Counted from the first letter of the stretch, positions 1 to 7,420 are shown. The stretch: DNA of 17,922 nt from an uncultured Collinsella sp. (GCA_900548075.1 URJD01000018.1:1-17922); one strand, 5' to 3'. Numbers and translations are program-made. Notes: generated from the letters alone by a model not told the origin.

Positions 1-115
1 CCCAACCGGTACCGATGATGGCACCGAAACCGATGGTGAAGAAGTTCCAGAGCGAGAGCGTTTTCTTCATGCCGCCGTTATCCTCGACTGCAACCTCTGC
101 GTTCTTGTCCGCCAT
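1..115 (-). CDS. APC-family amino acid permease, N-terminal fragment
   Basis: Only the first 38 codons are present; the gene runs off the left edge. The peptide has a short acidic cytoplasmic start (MADKNAEVAVEDNGG), then MKKTLSLWNFF and the glycine-rich stretch IGFGAIIGTGW. That is the TM1 unwound-helix substrate motif (GxGAIIGTG) of the amino acid-polyamine-organocation superfamily. The start ATG (113-115) is preceded by an AGGAGG-type ribosome binding site about 7 nt upstream, so the start is well supported. The expected role is amino acid uptake or exchange at the cytoplasmic membrane. The substrate cannot be told from 38 residues. It is divergent from the C39-like gene to its right. Confidence 0.8.
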   Translation of the reverse strand, partial: MADKNAEVAVEDNGGMKKTLSLWNFFTIGFGAIIGTGW

Positions 116-135
116 TGTTCCCCTCCTTTCCTATT

Positions 136-152
136 TGACGCCCTTGGCGTCA
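136..152. repeat. Inverted repeat in the permease leader
   Basis: TGACGCC, 3-nt spacer CTT, GGCGTCA: a perfect 7-bp inverted repeat 21 nt upstream of the permease ATG. It could be an operator or an mRNA hairpin affecting the ribosome binding site. Function is inferred only from its position. Confidence 0.4.
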
Positions 153-157
153 CCCCT

Positions 158-184
158 GCGCGGCCTGTCTGACCGCGCGCTTTT
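158..184 (+). terminator. Hairpin with short T tract (weak terminator candidate)
   Basis: GCGCGG (158-163) pairs with CCGCGC (173-178) across a 9-nt loop, and a TTTT run follows at 181-184 on the plus strand. No plus-strand gene lies upstream in the window, so it may instead be a leader hairpin of the minus-strand permease mRNA. Confidence 0.25.
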
Positions 185-457
185 ATTTCGTGGCCTTACG
201 ATACGGCCTTGGAGCCGCACTGCCGTCTATAGCTCGACCGAAGGCAAAACCGCGTAACGAACGGCGCTGTTTTTGGGACGAACGGCTGGGGACGCCATTC
301 GTCTTGGACGCTTTCATCTTGTCTGTTTTTGAATACCTGTTGCCGTGACGCTTGGCGCGCGGCGCGGCAACGTTCATACCGTTTGTCAGGCTTTTGGCGC
401 ACATCCCCGCGTACCGCACATCTTTTTATGTAGGATAGACAAGTTACACACGAGGCA

Positions 458-464
458 AGGTGGT
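458..464 (+). promoter_or_regulatory. Ribosome binding site deciding the C39 gene start
   Basis: AAGGTGG ends 4 nt before the ATG at 469, which is preferred to the in-frame GTG at 460. The GTG would lie inside this ribosome binding site. Confidence 0.5.
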
Positions 465-468
465 TCGA

Positions 469-1470
469 ATGGCATACGGATACAGCGACGACGATCGGCG
501 GCCACAAAGTGTGCGCCTTGCCGGCCGCGCCACATCGACGCCCATAAGCGCCTCCGGCAACGACAGCCCACAACGGCCACAAGAGCGGCACGGGGCTTCA
601 TCCCGACAACAGAGCGGCGCCGCGAAACAGCCAAGCAACGTAAACGCGGCCGCACGCCAACGCCAGGCCGATGCATCGCAGCCACGCCGCTACGATCATC
701 GCAAGACCGACTACTACGTTAAGCGCTCCTTTTCGCGACCCCAACGCGGTCGCGGCAATTCCGCCCCTCACCCCGCGTCGCATACCACAAGCCACACGCT
801 TCCGGCCCGCCGCCTACGTCTTGCGCTTTGCTCCATCGCCGCCTGCCTCGTCTTTGTGTTTTTGGGATCCTGCATCTCCCACGGATCAGCCGGTCTTGAG
901 CCCACTGCCGAGGACAAGCTGCTTAAAGCTCCCGTCGCGCCCGGTTACTCCTTTGCGTTCTCGACCCCACGCTCGCAATGGCAGGCCGGCGCCATGCCCC
1001 ACATCTACCAAATTGACCCCGCATGGTCGGAGCTGCCCTATGCCGGTGGCACTATTCGCGAAAACGCTTGCGGTCCCACTTGCCTCACCATGGTCTATAT
1101 CTTTAAGACCGGCCACACCGATAAGACGCCGGTCGATATATGCGCACTGGCCGAAGCCGGCAACTACGTCCCCACTGGTGCCACCGAGTGGTCGTTTATG
1201 ACAGGCGGTGCGTGGCAGCTGGGGCTCAACGGAACACAGCTCTATAACGATCGCGAATCGATTACCCAAGCACTTCGCTCGGGTGCGCCCGTCATCGCCG
1301 CAGTGCGCCCCGGTACGTTTACCAACGTAGGCCACTACATCGTGCTCTACGGCATCGACGATGCCAACCAGATTGGCGTCTACGACCCCAACTCGGCCAG
1401 CCGCAGCGCCCGCCGCTGGGGCGTCGTAGAGGTCCTCAACGAAGTCGAAGCCATGTGGGCCTACTACTAG
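469..1470 (+). CDS. Membrane-anchored C39-like cysteine peptidase domain protein
   Basis: A 333-residue protein. Residues 1-114 are polar, basic and probably disordered (rich in Arg, Gln, Ser, Pro). Residues 115-134 form one hydrophobic segment ending in LGSC, which resembles a lipobox. About 178-333 form a papain-fold domain of the Peptidase_C39_2 type: IYQIDPAW (oxyanion Gln181), ENACGPTCLTM (nucleophile Cys201), GHYIVLYG (His289) and VYDPN (Asp306). The catalytic domain should face outside. These domains cleave peptides or peptidoglycan cross-links; the substrate is unknown. I chose ATG 469 because AAGGTGG lies 5 nt upstream. The GTG at 460 would have its GAGG too close. It is the only clear plus-strand gene, with no operon partner. 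The triad looks complete, so it is probably active. Confidence 0.8.
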   Translation: MAYGYSDDDRRPQSVRLAGRATSTPISASGNDSPQRPQERHGASSRQQSGAAKQPSNVNAAARQRQADASQPRRYDHRKTDYYVKRSFSRPQRGRGNSAPHPASHTTSHTLPARRLRLALCSIAACLVFVFLGSCISHGSAGLEPTAEDKLLKAPVAPGYSFAFSTPRSQWQAGAMPHIYQIDPAWSELPYAGGTIRENACGPTCLTMVYIFKTGHTDKTPVDICALAEAGNYVPTGATEWSFMTGGAWQLGLNGTQLYNDRESITQALRSGAPVIAAVRPGTFTNVGHYIVLYGIDDANQIGVYDPNSASRSARRWGVVEVLNEVEAMWAYY

Positions 1471-1481
1471 TCATTGGGCAC

Positions 1482-1506
1482 TCATTGGGGACAGACTTAA
1501 ATGAGT
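1482..1506. repeat. Short repeat family 2, copy A
   Basis: A 25-nt block containing TTGGGGACAGACTTAAATG recurs identically at 7588-7612. Here the right half of the palindrome is degenerate: GGGGACAGTCTTACG follows at about 1514-1528. A partial duplicate, TCATTGGG, lies at 1471-1478. It sits immediately after the C39 stop codon. Confidence 0.75.
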
Positions 1507-1584
1507 GGTCGTCGGGGACAGTCTTACGGACGCCGGCCGAGAGCAGACGAAAAGGGCCATCCCGAACTGCTTGGAACTGCCAGC

Positions 1585-1634
1585 ACGGAAAGCGCATCCT
1601 GCTTTGGGGCCCAATAGCGGGATGCGCTTTCCGT
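1585..1634. repeat. REP-like hairpin, repeat family 1, full copy
   Basis: Perfect 15-bp arms ACGGAAAGCGCATCC (1585-1599) and its reverse complement (1620-1634) surround a 20-nt loop. The loop can pair further: GCT 1601-1603 with AGC 1616-1618, and TTGGG with CCCAA. The result is an almost fully paired structure of about 50 nt. There is no T tract, so a terminator role is unlikely. Confidence 0.8.
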
Positions 1635-1680
1635 TAGCGGCCCGTTTGGGAAACTAGGGACCGCTTTTCGACAAAAATCC

Positions 1681-1695
1681 GGGATGCATTTTCCG
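1681..1695. repeat. Repeat family 1, degenerate half-copy
   Basis: GGGATGCATTTTCCG differs from the right arm of the full copy (GGGATGCGCTTTCCG) at two bases. Confidence 0.55.
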
Positions 1696-1742
1696 ATTGA
1701 GGGCCTCAAGGGAAACCGCACCCCATGTTGGACGCTCATTCT

Positions 1743-1760
1743 GGGATGTGCTTTCCGCAG
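1743..1760. repeat. Repeat family 1, degenerate half-copy
   Basis: GGGATGTGCTTTCCGCAG: one change in the 15-nt core relative to the full copy. It shares the CGCAG extension with the copy at 7570-7587. Confidence 0.55.
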
Positions 1761-1783
1761 TTGATCGATGCGGCCTTTAAGGA

Positions 1784-1827
1784 CTGTCCCAAGCTGCCGG
1801 CAGGAAAGGAACGTCCCCAAGTGCCGG
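1784..1827. repeat. Repeat family 3, copy A
   Basis: It contains GTCCCAAGC, TGCCGGCAG, then GAAAGGAACGTCCCCAAG and TGCCGG. The order matches the copy at 13343-13385. Inverted TGCCGG/CCGGCA elements bracket the GGAACGTCCC core, so it can fold. Confidence 0.6.
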
Positions 1828-1872
1828 GTTTCCGCAGCCTGCAATGCTCCTCATGAACAGCCGCCTCAATAA

Positions 1873-1907
1873 CAAAAGCCCCCGCGGCCGAAGCGGACCG
1901 CGGGGGC
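1873..1907 (-). terminator. Rho-independent terminator of the PTS/GH1 operon
   Basis: Perfect 10-bp arms GCCCCCGCGG (1878-1887) and CCGCGGGGGC (1898-1907) with a 10-nt loop. Read on the minus strand the stem is followed by TTTTGTT. It lies 17 nt past the GH1 stop codon. Confidence 0.85.
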
Positions 1908-1923
1908 AACAGACCTGCAAGAG

Positions 1924-3378
1924 TTAACTCAAGTCCTCGCCATTTGATGCAATGACCTTTTGGTACCAGCAGAAGCTGTCCTTTCGGTAGCGATCGAACG
2001 TGCCTTTGCCCATATCATCGGCATCAACATAAACAAAGCCATAGCGCTTCTTCATCTGCCCCGTCGAGGCCGACACCAAATCGATACAGCCCCACGGCGT
2101 GTATCCCATCAGGTCAACACCGTCCTCGACAATTGCATCGCGCAGCGCAAGAATATGCCTTCGCAGGTAATCAATATGATACGCATCGTGGACTTTGCCG
2201 TCTTCCAGCGCATCGAGTCCGCCCACACCGTTCTCGGCGATAAAGAGCGGAAGATGGTAACGATCGTGGTAGCCGGCAAGCGTCACGCGCAAACCCAGCG
2301 CATCGATCTGCCACTTCCAGGCAGTCTCTTTATCCTTGAGGTACGGATTGCGCAACGTCGGGAACACGTTGCCCTCCGCCTTCTCGGCGATCACCTGATC
2401 ATCGGCGCACACCAAGCGCGAGCAATAGTACGAGAACGAGATGAAGTCGACCGTATGCTCTGCCAGATACTCCGTATCGCCCGGCTCAAAGGGCACGTGA
2501 ACACCCTCTTTCTCGAGTGCACGCAGCTTCCAAGCAGGATAGGCGCCCGCAGCCATCACGTCTGTGTAGAAGTAGCGGCCGCGGTCCTCCTCATACGCAA
2601 GCCATACGTCCTCGGGCGCACAACGGTACGGATAGGTCGCACCGGCAGCGACCATGCAACCCACCTTGTTTGCGGGATCGATCTTGTGCAGAATCTCGAC
2701 AGCGCGAGCGCTCGCCATAAACATATGGTGCGAGAACGCCGCGGTCACGGCTGCACGGTCACGCTCATCCTCGAGCGTGACACCCGCGTTGAGATAGGAC
2801 AGCGCCACGCTGTTGATCTCGTTGAACGTAAGCCAATAACGCACGAGGCCCTGGTACGCGCGTCCGACGGTCTCGACGTAGTGCGCATACCGCTCGATCA
2901 TCTCTCGGCTTTGCCAGCCACCATAGCGCTCGACCAGAGCCAACGGATAGTCGTAGTGCGACAGCGTCACAAGCGGCTCGATTCCATGCTCGCGCAGCGC
3001 CTCGAATACCTGACGGTAAAACTCCAAGCCCTCGCCGTTGGGCTCGGTCTCCATCCCTGTGGGAAAAATACGGCTCCAGCAAATTGAAAGACGCAGGCAC
3101 TTAAAGCCCATCTCGGCAAAGAGCTCGACATCCTCGTGCCAATGATGGAAGAAGTCGTTGCCCCAGCGGCATGGATACAGCCTGTCCGGATCGTCCACGG
3201 GCTTTTGCCTGCCAAACATTACATCCCAGCGGTCGGAACCCTGTGGGATCAGGTCGGAGTGCGACATGCCGCGGCCGCCCTCGTTCCAGCCCCCTTCGGC
3301 CTGGTTGGCGGCGAGGGCACCACCCCACAAAAAGCCCTCGGGCATACCGGCGGCAGACGTTCTGTCAAAGTAACTCAT
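1924..3378 (-). CDS. 6-phospho-beta-glucosidase, GH1 family
   Basis: 484 residues, the usual length for GH1. It hydrolyses beta-glucoside 6-phosphates (for example cellobiose-6-P) delivered by the PTS, in the cytoplasm. The N-terminal GFLWGGALAANQAEGG is typical. The acid/base Glu187 lies in TFNEIN and the nucleophile Glu382 in IAENG. The loop SASTGQMKKRYGF (Ser438, Lys444, Tyr446) carries the Ser-x5-Lys-x-Tyr pattern by which phospho-beta-glucosidases bind the sugar phosphate, separating it from plain beta-glucosidases. I prefer ATG 3378, 1 nt after the EIIC stop, with GAGGA about 11 nt upstream. The in-frame ATG at 3390 would leave no room for a ribosome binding site. Translation is probably coupled to EIIC. 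It is the last gene of the operon, equivalent to licH of Bacillus. Confidence 0.93.
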   Translation of the reverse strand: MSYFDRTSAAGMPEGFLWGGALAANQAEGGWNEGGRGMSHSDLIPQGSDRWDVMFGRQKPVDDPDRLYPCRWGNDFFHHWHEDVELFAEMGFKCLRLSICWSRIFPTGMETEPNGEGLEFYRQVFEALREHGIEPLVTLSHYDYPLALVERYGGWQSREMIERYAHYVETVGRAYQGLVRYWLTFNEINSVALSYLNAGVTLEDERDRAAVTAAFSHHMFMASARAVEILHKIDPANKVGCMVAAGATYPYRCAPEDVWLAYEEDRGRYFYTDVMAAGAYPAWKLRALEKEGVHVPFEPGDTEYLAEHTVDFISFSYYCSRLVCADDQVIAEKAEGNVFPTLRNPYLKDKETAWKWQIDALGLRVTLAGYHDRYHLPLFIAENGVGGLDALEDGKVHDAYHIDYLRRHILALRDAIVEDGVDLMGYTPWGCIDLVSASTGQMKKRYGFVYVDADDMGKGTFDRYRKDSFCWYQKVIASNGEDLS

Positions 3379-3379
3379 G

Positions 3380-4729
3380 CTACTCAGCATCCTCGGCAGA
3401 AGCTGCCGCGGCGTTCTCCTGCTCCTGAGCCAGGAGCTGGTTATCGTACACCTTAAAGAACGGGTACCAGACCACAGCCATGACCACGATCAAAACGATC
3501 GTAAACACCCAGATGCGCGGGTCGAGGCACTGGACAAAGCCCTGAACGAAGATGGGGAACGTGCCGCTCACCAAGATGTAGAAGTTAGAGACAAGACCCA
3601 GTGAGACCGCACCCCAATACAGCAGGGCCGAGATCATGCCGCCTAGCACAAACGGAATCATGAGGATCGGGTTGAAGATGATGGGCGCGCCGAAGATCGC
3701 GGGCTCGGAGATACGGAAGAAGCTCGGCACGATCGATGCCCTGCCAAATGCCTTGAGCTGCTGCGACTTTGCCCTAAACGCGCAGAGCGCCACAAAAGAG
3801 AACGTATTACCCGTGCCGCCGATGAGGTTGATGGCCAACGACATGAGCGCCGGGTGGAACTCAAGCGGCTGCCCGGCAGCATAGAGCGAGGCGTTGGCGG
3901 CAAAGGCGGCAAGCGTGACCGGGGCGGTGATGGGCATTACGATCATGTTGCCGTGGACGCCAAAGCACCAAAACAGCAGCGTCATGAAGCAGATAAGCAG
4001 TGCGCCGGGCACAGAGTCAACTGCGACGGAAAGCGGGGCAGCGAGCAGCTTCTCGATAACCGAGGGGATGGACAGCGCGGGATCGATCATCTGGATCAGC
4101 AGGTTGCCGCCAAAGAAGATGAGGATGTTGGCGAGCATAGGTACGATGGCGCCAAAGGTTTCGGACAAAAACGGCGGCACGCCATCGGGCATCTTGATGG
4201 TGATGCCCTTGGTCTGGCAGAAGCGCGTGACCTCGACGGAGACCAAGGCAACGATGATGGCGGTAAACAGGCCCTGCGCACCCAGATAGGTGCAGGGGAC
4301 CGCCTGGAGCACGGACTCGTCAGCAAGCTGGTAGTAGGACGACGGCGCCGCGGCGATCAGGAACATCACCAGCGAGGTCATGCCGGCGTTAAGCTTGGGC
4401 ATCTTGTAGGTGCCCGCCAAGTTATAGGCGATTGCGAACGTCACGATCACCGACAGTATGCCCATCGTCATGTTGAAGGGAATGAGCAGCGTGAGCTTAT
4501 TGGCCGTGGCAAAATCGAGCCAAGGGCCAAAGACGGACCAGAACCCGCCCTGCGCCACCAGGTCGGCCGTGACCGGCGGGTTGGCGAGGATCATAAAGAC
4601 GGCAGATACCAAGATGAAGCTGATCGCGCTCATAAAGCCCTTTTGCATGGAGGCAAAGTGGCGCTCGGTGCCGCAGAAATTGGCGATAGGGGTCAGTTTT
4701 TCCTGAAGCAGGGTCATGAACTTCTCCAT
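3380..4729 (-). CDS. PTS lactose/cellobiose-family EIIC permease
   Basis: 449 residues, about ten hydrophobic segments, standard length for the lactose/cellobiose-type IIC. It carries the sugar across the membrane while it is phosphorylated by EIIB. Recognisable family stretches are GVPPFLSETFGAIVP (about 183-197), FGVHGNMIVMPITAP (256-270, with His259), GGTGNTFSF (304-312) and SEPAIFGAPIIFNP (341-354, with Glu342). His and Glu at these places contact the sugar in ChbC-type transporters. The C-terminal tail is Ala/Glu-rich and cytoplasmic. The ATG at 4729 has a strong AGGAGG 5 nt upstream, which overlaps the EIIB stop region. Substrate is probably cellobiose or a related beta-glucoside, judged by family and the GH1 neighbour; chitobiose cannot be excluded. 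Confidence 0.93.
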   Translation of the reverse strand: MEKFMTLLQEKLTPIANFCGTERHFASMQKGFMSAISFILVSAVFMILANPPVTADLVAQGGFWSVFGPWLDFATANKLTLLIPFNMTMGILSVIVTFAIAYNLAGTYKMPKLNAGMTSLVMFLIAAAPSSYYQLADESVLQAVPCTYLGAQGLFTAIIVALVSVEVTRFCQTKGITIKMPDGVPPFLSETFGAIVPMLANILIFFGGNLLIQMIDPALSIPSVIEKLLAAPLSVAVDSVPGALLICFMTLLFWCFGVHGNMIVMPITAPVTLAAFAANASLYAAGQPLEFHPALMSLAINLIGGTGNTFSFVALCAFRAKSQQLKAFGRASIVPSFFRISEPAIFGAPIIFNPILMIPFVLGGMISALLYWGAVSLGLVSNFYILVSGTFPIFVQGFVQCLDPRIWVFTIVLIVVMAVVWYPFFKVYDNQLLAQEQENAAAASAEDAE

Positions 4730-4738
4730 GGTTGCCTC

Positions 4739-5032
4739 CTAACCCAACAGCGACTGGGCGAGTGCCAGCACGTTGGCGGCGTTGCCCATGCCGTAGTCCT
4801 GTGCGGGGATGACCGCGGTCGGCTTACCGCTCCCCTGCTTGACGGTGTTGAGCTGGTAGGACACCTGCGGCCCCAAGAGCAGCACGTCATAATTGGCGCA
4901 CGTCTCCTGATACTCGCCGATACCCACCGCATCGATATCGAGCTCGATGCCGTTTTGCTCCGCATATTTCTCGAGTTTCTTCATCAGAATGCTTGTAGAC
5001 AGACCAGCTGCGCAAACAAGAAGGATCTTCAT
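4739..5032 (-). CDS. PTS lactose/cellobiose-family EIIB component
   Basis: 97 residues, the usual size of a free-standing IIB. It accepts phosphate from EIIA and passes it to the sugar bound in EIIC. The N-terminus MKILLVCAAGLSTSILMKKL contains the phosphorylated Cys7 in the P-loop CAAGLSTS. YDVLLLGPQVSYQL follows. ATG 5032 is chosen because it places MKILLVC at the N-terminus, as in relatives, with AAGGGA upstream. An in-frame ATG at 5050 would add MRRESL. The gap to EIIA is 46 nt and to EIIC 9 nt. A small AAGGG/CCCTT hairpin covers the ribosome binding site. Confidence 0.93.
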   Translation of the reverse strand: MKILLVCAAGLSTSILMKKLEKYAEQNGIELDIDAVGIGEYQETCANYDVLLLGPQVSYQLNTVKQGSGKPTAVIPAQDYGMGNAANVLALAQSLLG

Positions 5033-5045
5033 AAGGGATTCCCTT
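5033..5045 (-). promoter_or_regulatory. Ribosome binding site of EIIB inside a small hairpin
   Basis: On the minus strand AAGGG-AAT-CCCTT directly precedes the EIIB ATG, so the AAGGGA ribosome binding site can pair with the bases next to the start codon. The stem is only 5 bp with a 3-nt loop. An effect on translation is inference. Confidence 0.35.
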
Positions 5046-5078
5046 CGCATTGATTGGTTGGATAGTCACCGCACGCCG

Positions 5079-5405
5079 CTAGGCGTTCTTGGTTGCAGTG
5101 CGCTCATACAGGCAAATCAGCTCCTGCACGAGCTCCTGAGCAAGCATGGAGCACATGAGGTGGTCCTGAGCATGGACCAGCAACACATCCACCGACAGAT
5201 GCTCGCCCGCTGCCTCAGTCGAAAGCAACTGCGTTTGGATGTGGTGAGCCTTGATTCCCGCATCCTTTGACTGCTTCATGAGTTTGGCGGCGGCGTCAAA
5301 ATCCCCCGCCTTTGCCTTTTCAAGGGCTTCGAAGGCAAGGCTGCGTGCCTCTCCCGCTGCAGCGACCAGCTGAAACGAAACCATCTCGGTTCCCTGATCG
5401 TCCAT
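5079..5405 (-). CDS. PTS lactose/cellobiose-family EIIA component
   Basis: 108 residues, normal length for this all-helical trimeric IIA. It takes phosphate from HPr and gives it to EIIB. The C-terminal helix has LLVHAQDHLMCSML with the phosphorylated His78 and the nearby Asp81 typical of the family. KAHHIQTQLL (52-61) is also conserved. The ATG at 5405 has GAGGAGA about 7 nt upstream; a second in-frame ATG (residue 8, MVSFQ) is possible. It is the first structural gene of the operon. It lies 119 nt downstream of the regulator gene, a gap that contains a promoter and operator candidate. Order regulator-A-B-C-GH1 resembles the Bacillus lic system. Confidence 0.93.
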   Translation of the reverse strand: MDDQGTEMVSFQLVAAAGEARSLAFEALEKAKAGDFDAAAKLMKQSKDAGIKAHHIQTQLLSTEAAGEHLSVDVLLVHAQDHLMCSMLAQELVQELICLYERTATKNA

Positions 5406-5443
5406 AACGGTCTCCTCTCCCGTGATGTTTGGTTTGTACTTGA

Positions 5444-5473
5444 ATATTCGAAACGCCTATCTCCCGCCCGCAA
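5444..5473 (-). promoter_or_regulatory. Candidate promoter of the PTS/GH1 operon
   Basis: On the minus strand TTGCGG (5468-5473) is followed after 18 nt by GAATAT (5444-5449). The poor -10 would suit a promoter needing an activator. The -35 lies inside the right arm of the palindrome at 5467-5493. Assigned by eye only. Confidence 0.3.
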
Positions 5474-5493
5474 TCCTCGAGGTTTATTGCAGG
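5467..5493. promoter_or_regulatory. Candidate operator of the LicR-like activator
   Basis: CCCGCAAT and ATTGCAGG (8-bp arms, one mismatch) flank the palindrome CCTCGAGG, offset by TTT. It overlaps the candidate -35 of the EIIA promoter. This is where PRD-type activators usually bind, so it is the best operator candidate. Confidence 0.4.
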
Positions 5494-5524
5494 TAGACTG
5501 ACAGGGTCATCGACAAAAGAAGTC

Positions 5525-7420
5525 TTAAGCCGTATGCGCTTGCACAAGCGCCATCAGCTCATGCCAGGACCGGCGCTCGCGTAGGCGCTCGACCCCCTGG
5601 CGGTCCATAAAGATCTCGGCGAGCAGTGAGCTCAAGATCCGCGCCTCATCGCCGCCCGACCGGGCAAACGACACCATAAAGACGATATCGACCTCATGGC
5701 CGTATTCGTCCCAAAGAATGGGATGTTCGAGCAGGCCCACGGTAACAAAGGCCTCGGCGCTCAAGGGATGCATCCCATGGGGCATGGCTACCCCATTGCC
5801 AAACGAGGTGGCGCTCGCGCTCTCGCGCTCGGCGACCTCTTGGGCAAACTGGGCATCGACACGGCCGCTCTCGACGGCGCGCTCGGAGAGATATCGGAGA
5901 ACGGCCTGCTTCGACGACGCCTCAACGCGGTTGAAGAACAGGGCACGGCTAAAGAAAGAGCTCACGGAGTCCGATTGCGCAGTGTCGTCGCTCAGCACCT
6001 TGCGGATAGCGTTGACATCGCTCGTCTCCAAGAAGAAATCGGCCTCGCGGACGGGCACGGGCAACTTGACGTTGAGCGGCACCGTTGTGAACACGTAGTC
6101 GATATGCGAAAAATCGAACGTTCCCACGCGGGCGACATCGCATGTCTCAATCGAATCGATATACATGCCAAACTGCTTGCGGTACTGGTGCTCGAGCATA
6201 CGGGCGCTTCCCGCTCCCGAGGCGCACACGATCAGGATGCGTTTGCGACGCGGCTGGTCGGCTTGCTGCTCGAGGGCCAGGGCAAATGCCATGGCGATGT
6301 AGCCGAGCTCTTCATCAGAGGGCTGGCTGCCAAAATGACGCTCGAGTACCTGCGAGGTGCCAGCTGCCATCGAATAGGCCAACGGAAACCTCGTCTTGAT
6401 ATCGGACAGCATGGGGTTATCCATATGCATGTGATATTCAAGGCGATAGCCCAGAGGGCCGATATGCCGAGCAAGGTTCATGCGAAGTTCAAGATCGCCG
6501 CTAAAGTCAAACCTAAACTCATCGTTGACCGCACGTACCATCTCGGAAGCAATCTCCCACATCTCGTCCGAGATAACGGCAGAGCCCTTCTCGGGCACGC
6601 CCGTGCCCCTGCCGAGCAAATGGATTGCGATAAAGGCAACCTCTTCTCGGGGCATGCTCACGCCCAGGGCATCCTTGATGTTTGCGGCAATCTGGAAAGC
6701 CGCGGCGTATTCGCGCGTTCCCTCCAGTTTTTGAACGTCCGATTCTGCAGCTGGGACATAGCAGCCCTGCTCGATGCGGCCAAGAGCAATGTAAAGATGC
6801 ATGATGAGATTGCGGGATGCCAGCGAGCTCACCGTGACGGGCGAGGCCGTCAGAGCATCGTCCACACATGCGGCGATGGCCCGCAGGCGCTCGGCGAGCT
6901 TTGCATCGTCGGTGTCGGGCAACACGGGCCTCACCAGCGAGGCCAGGCACAGGCGCCGCTGCGACTCCCCGCCCGCAACGCGGATTCCGTAGCGTGGGCG
7001 CTTTTCGAGCGTTAAGTCAAATTGGGCGAGTTTCTGCTCTACCAGACGCATGTCATTGGACAGAGTTCGCGCCGAAACATAGAGTAAATCCGCATACTCC
7101 TCAATCGTCACCCACTGGGACCGCATGAGGAGGTCGTTAAGAAGGAAGGACACACGGCCGTCGCGCGTATCAGGAATGCCCGGATGGGCCAGAGCCGCAC
7201 CGTCTAGCAAGCGAGCAAGCTCATCTGCACGTGCAACATCGATACGATACTGCCCCTTGCTGCCAACGATGCGTGCAACCCCTGCAAGGTTGTCGTTTGC
7301 GCGATGGATATAGTTTCTCACGGCGCGCTCGCTTACCTCGAGACGCTTGGCAAGTACCGCGACAGCGACAGGCTGAGCGTCCTCGATCATATTTACAAGC
7401 TGCTTGACGCGAGCATCCAT
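5525..7420 (-). CDS. LicR/CelR-type PRD transcriptional activator with EIIB and EIIA domains
   Basis: 631 residues, typical of the LicR/MtlR class. It should activate the adjacent PTS/GH1 operon. Domains in order: an N-terminal HTH (about 5-60, AVAVLAKRLEVSERAVRNYI), a second winged HTH (about 90-145), PRD1 (about 175-275, His208 and His267), PRD2 (about 285-390, His319 in ARHIGPLGYRL), a GatB-like EIIB (about 393-460, Cys399 in ILIVCASGAGSARML), and a mannitol/fructose-type EIIA (about 490-631, His548 in GNGVAMPHGMH). In this family HPr~P phosphorylation of the PRDs stimulates the protein, while phosphorylation through the cognate EIIB represses it without sugar. All expected phosphate-accepting residues are present. 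ATG 7420 has a strong GGAGGAGG ribosome binding site. Confidence 0.92.
   Translation of the reverse strand: MDARVKQLVNMIEDAQPVAVAVLAKRLEVSERAVRNYIHRANDNLAGVARIVGSKGQYRIDVARADELARLLDGAALAHPGIPDTRDGRVSFLLNDLLMRSQWVTIEEYADLLYVSARTLSNDMRLVEQKLAQFDLTLEKRPRYGIRVAGGESQRRLCLASLVRPVLPDTDDAKLAERLRAIAACVDDALTASPVTVSSLASRNLIMHLYIALGRIEQGCYVPAAESDVQKLEGTREYAAAFQIAANIKDALGVSMPREEVAFIAIHLLGRGTGVPEKGSAVISDEMWEIASEMVRAVNDEFRFDFSGDLELRMNLARHIGPLGYRLEYHMHMDNPMLSDIKTRFPLAYSMAAGTSQVLERHFGSQPSDEELGYIAMAFALALEQQADQPRRKRILIVCASGAGSARMLEHQYRKQFGMYIDSIETCDVARVGTFDFSHIDYVFTTVPLNVKLPVPVREADFFLETSDVNAIRKVLSDDTAQSDSVSSFFSRALFFNRVEASSKQAVLRYLSERAVESGRVDAQFAQEVAERESASATSFGNGVAMPHGMHPLSAEAFVTVGLLEHPILWDEYGHEVDIVFMVSFARSGGDEARILSSLLAEIFMDRQGVERLRERRSWHELMALVQAHTA

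Larger units (their letters stand above)
116..468. other. Divergent intergenic region, permease / C39 protease
   Basis: This gap of about 350 bases has no gene I can support; the open frames crossing it lack ribosome binding sites and family resemblance. It holds a 7-bp inverted repeat TGACGCC-CTT-GGCGTCA (136-152), close to the permease ribosome binding site. It also holds a GCGCGG/CCGCGC hairpin (158-178) followed on the plus strand by TTTT, and a 9-bp direct repeat ACGAACGGC (257-265 and 278-286). Both promoters must lie here, but I could not pick convincing -35/-10 pairs. Confidence 0.5.
1471..1923. other. Repeat-rich intergenic region
   Basis: The gap of about 450 bases between the convergent C39 and GH1 genes has no supported gene. 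It contains a copy of the TTGGGGACAGACTTAAATG repeat (1482-1506), a long hairpin built from ACGGAAAGCGCATCC and its reverse complement (1585-1634), and two further degenerate half-copies (1681-1695, 1743-1760). It also has a CCGGCAG/GGAACGTCCC repeat copy (1784-1827) and the GH1 terminator (1873-1907). It looks like a landing zone for short palindromic elements. Confidence 0.7.

Noticed and set aside
183..591. Minus-strand open frames overlapping the divergent gap and the C39 start
   Set aside because: Arg/Ala-rich frames typical of GC-rich noncoding or antisense DNA, with no ribosome binding sites and no resemblance to proteins.
1482..1760. CRISPR-like array
   Set aside because: The repeats are palindromic, of different families and unevenly spaced, without unique spacers of constant length or cas genes.
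1960..3087. Long plus-strand open frame opposite GH1
   Set aside because: Shadow of the GH1 gene, no ribosome binding site, no family resemblance. The same holds for plus-strand frames 3854-5053, 5696-7015, 13297-14715 and 15160-16230.
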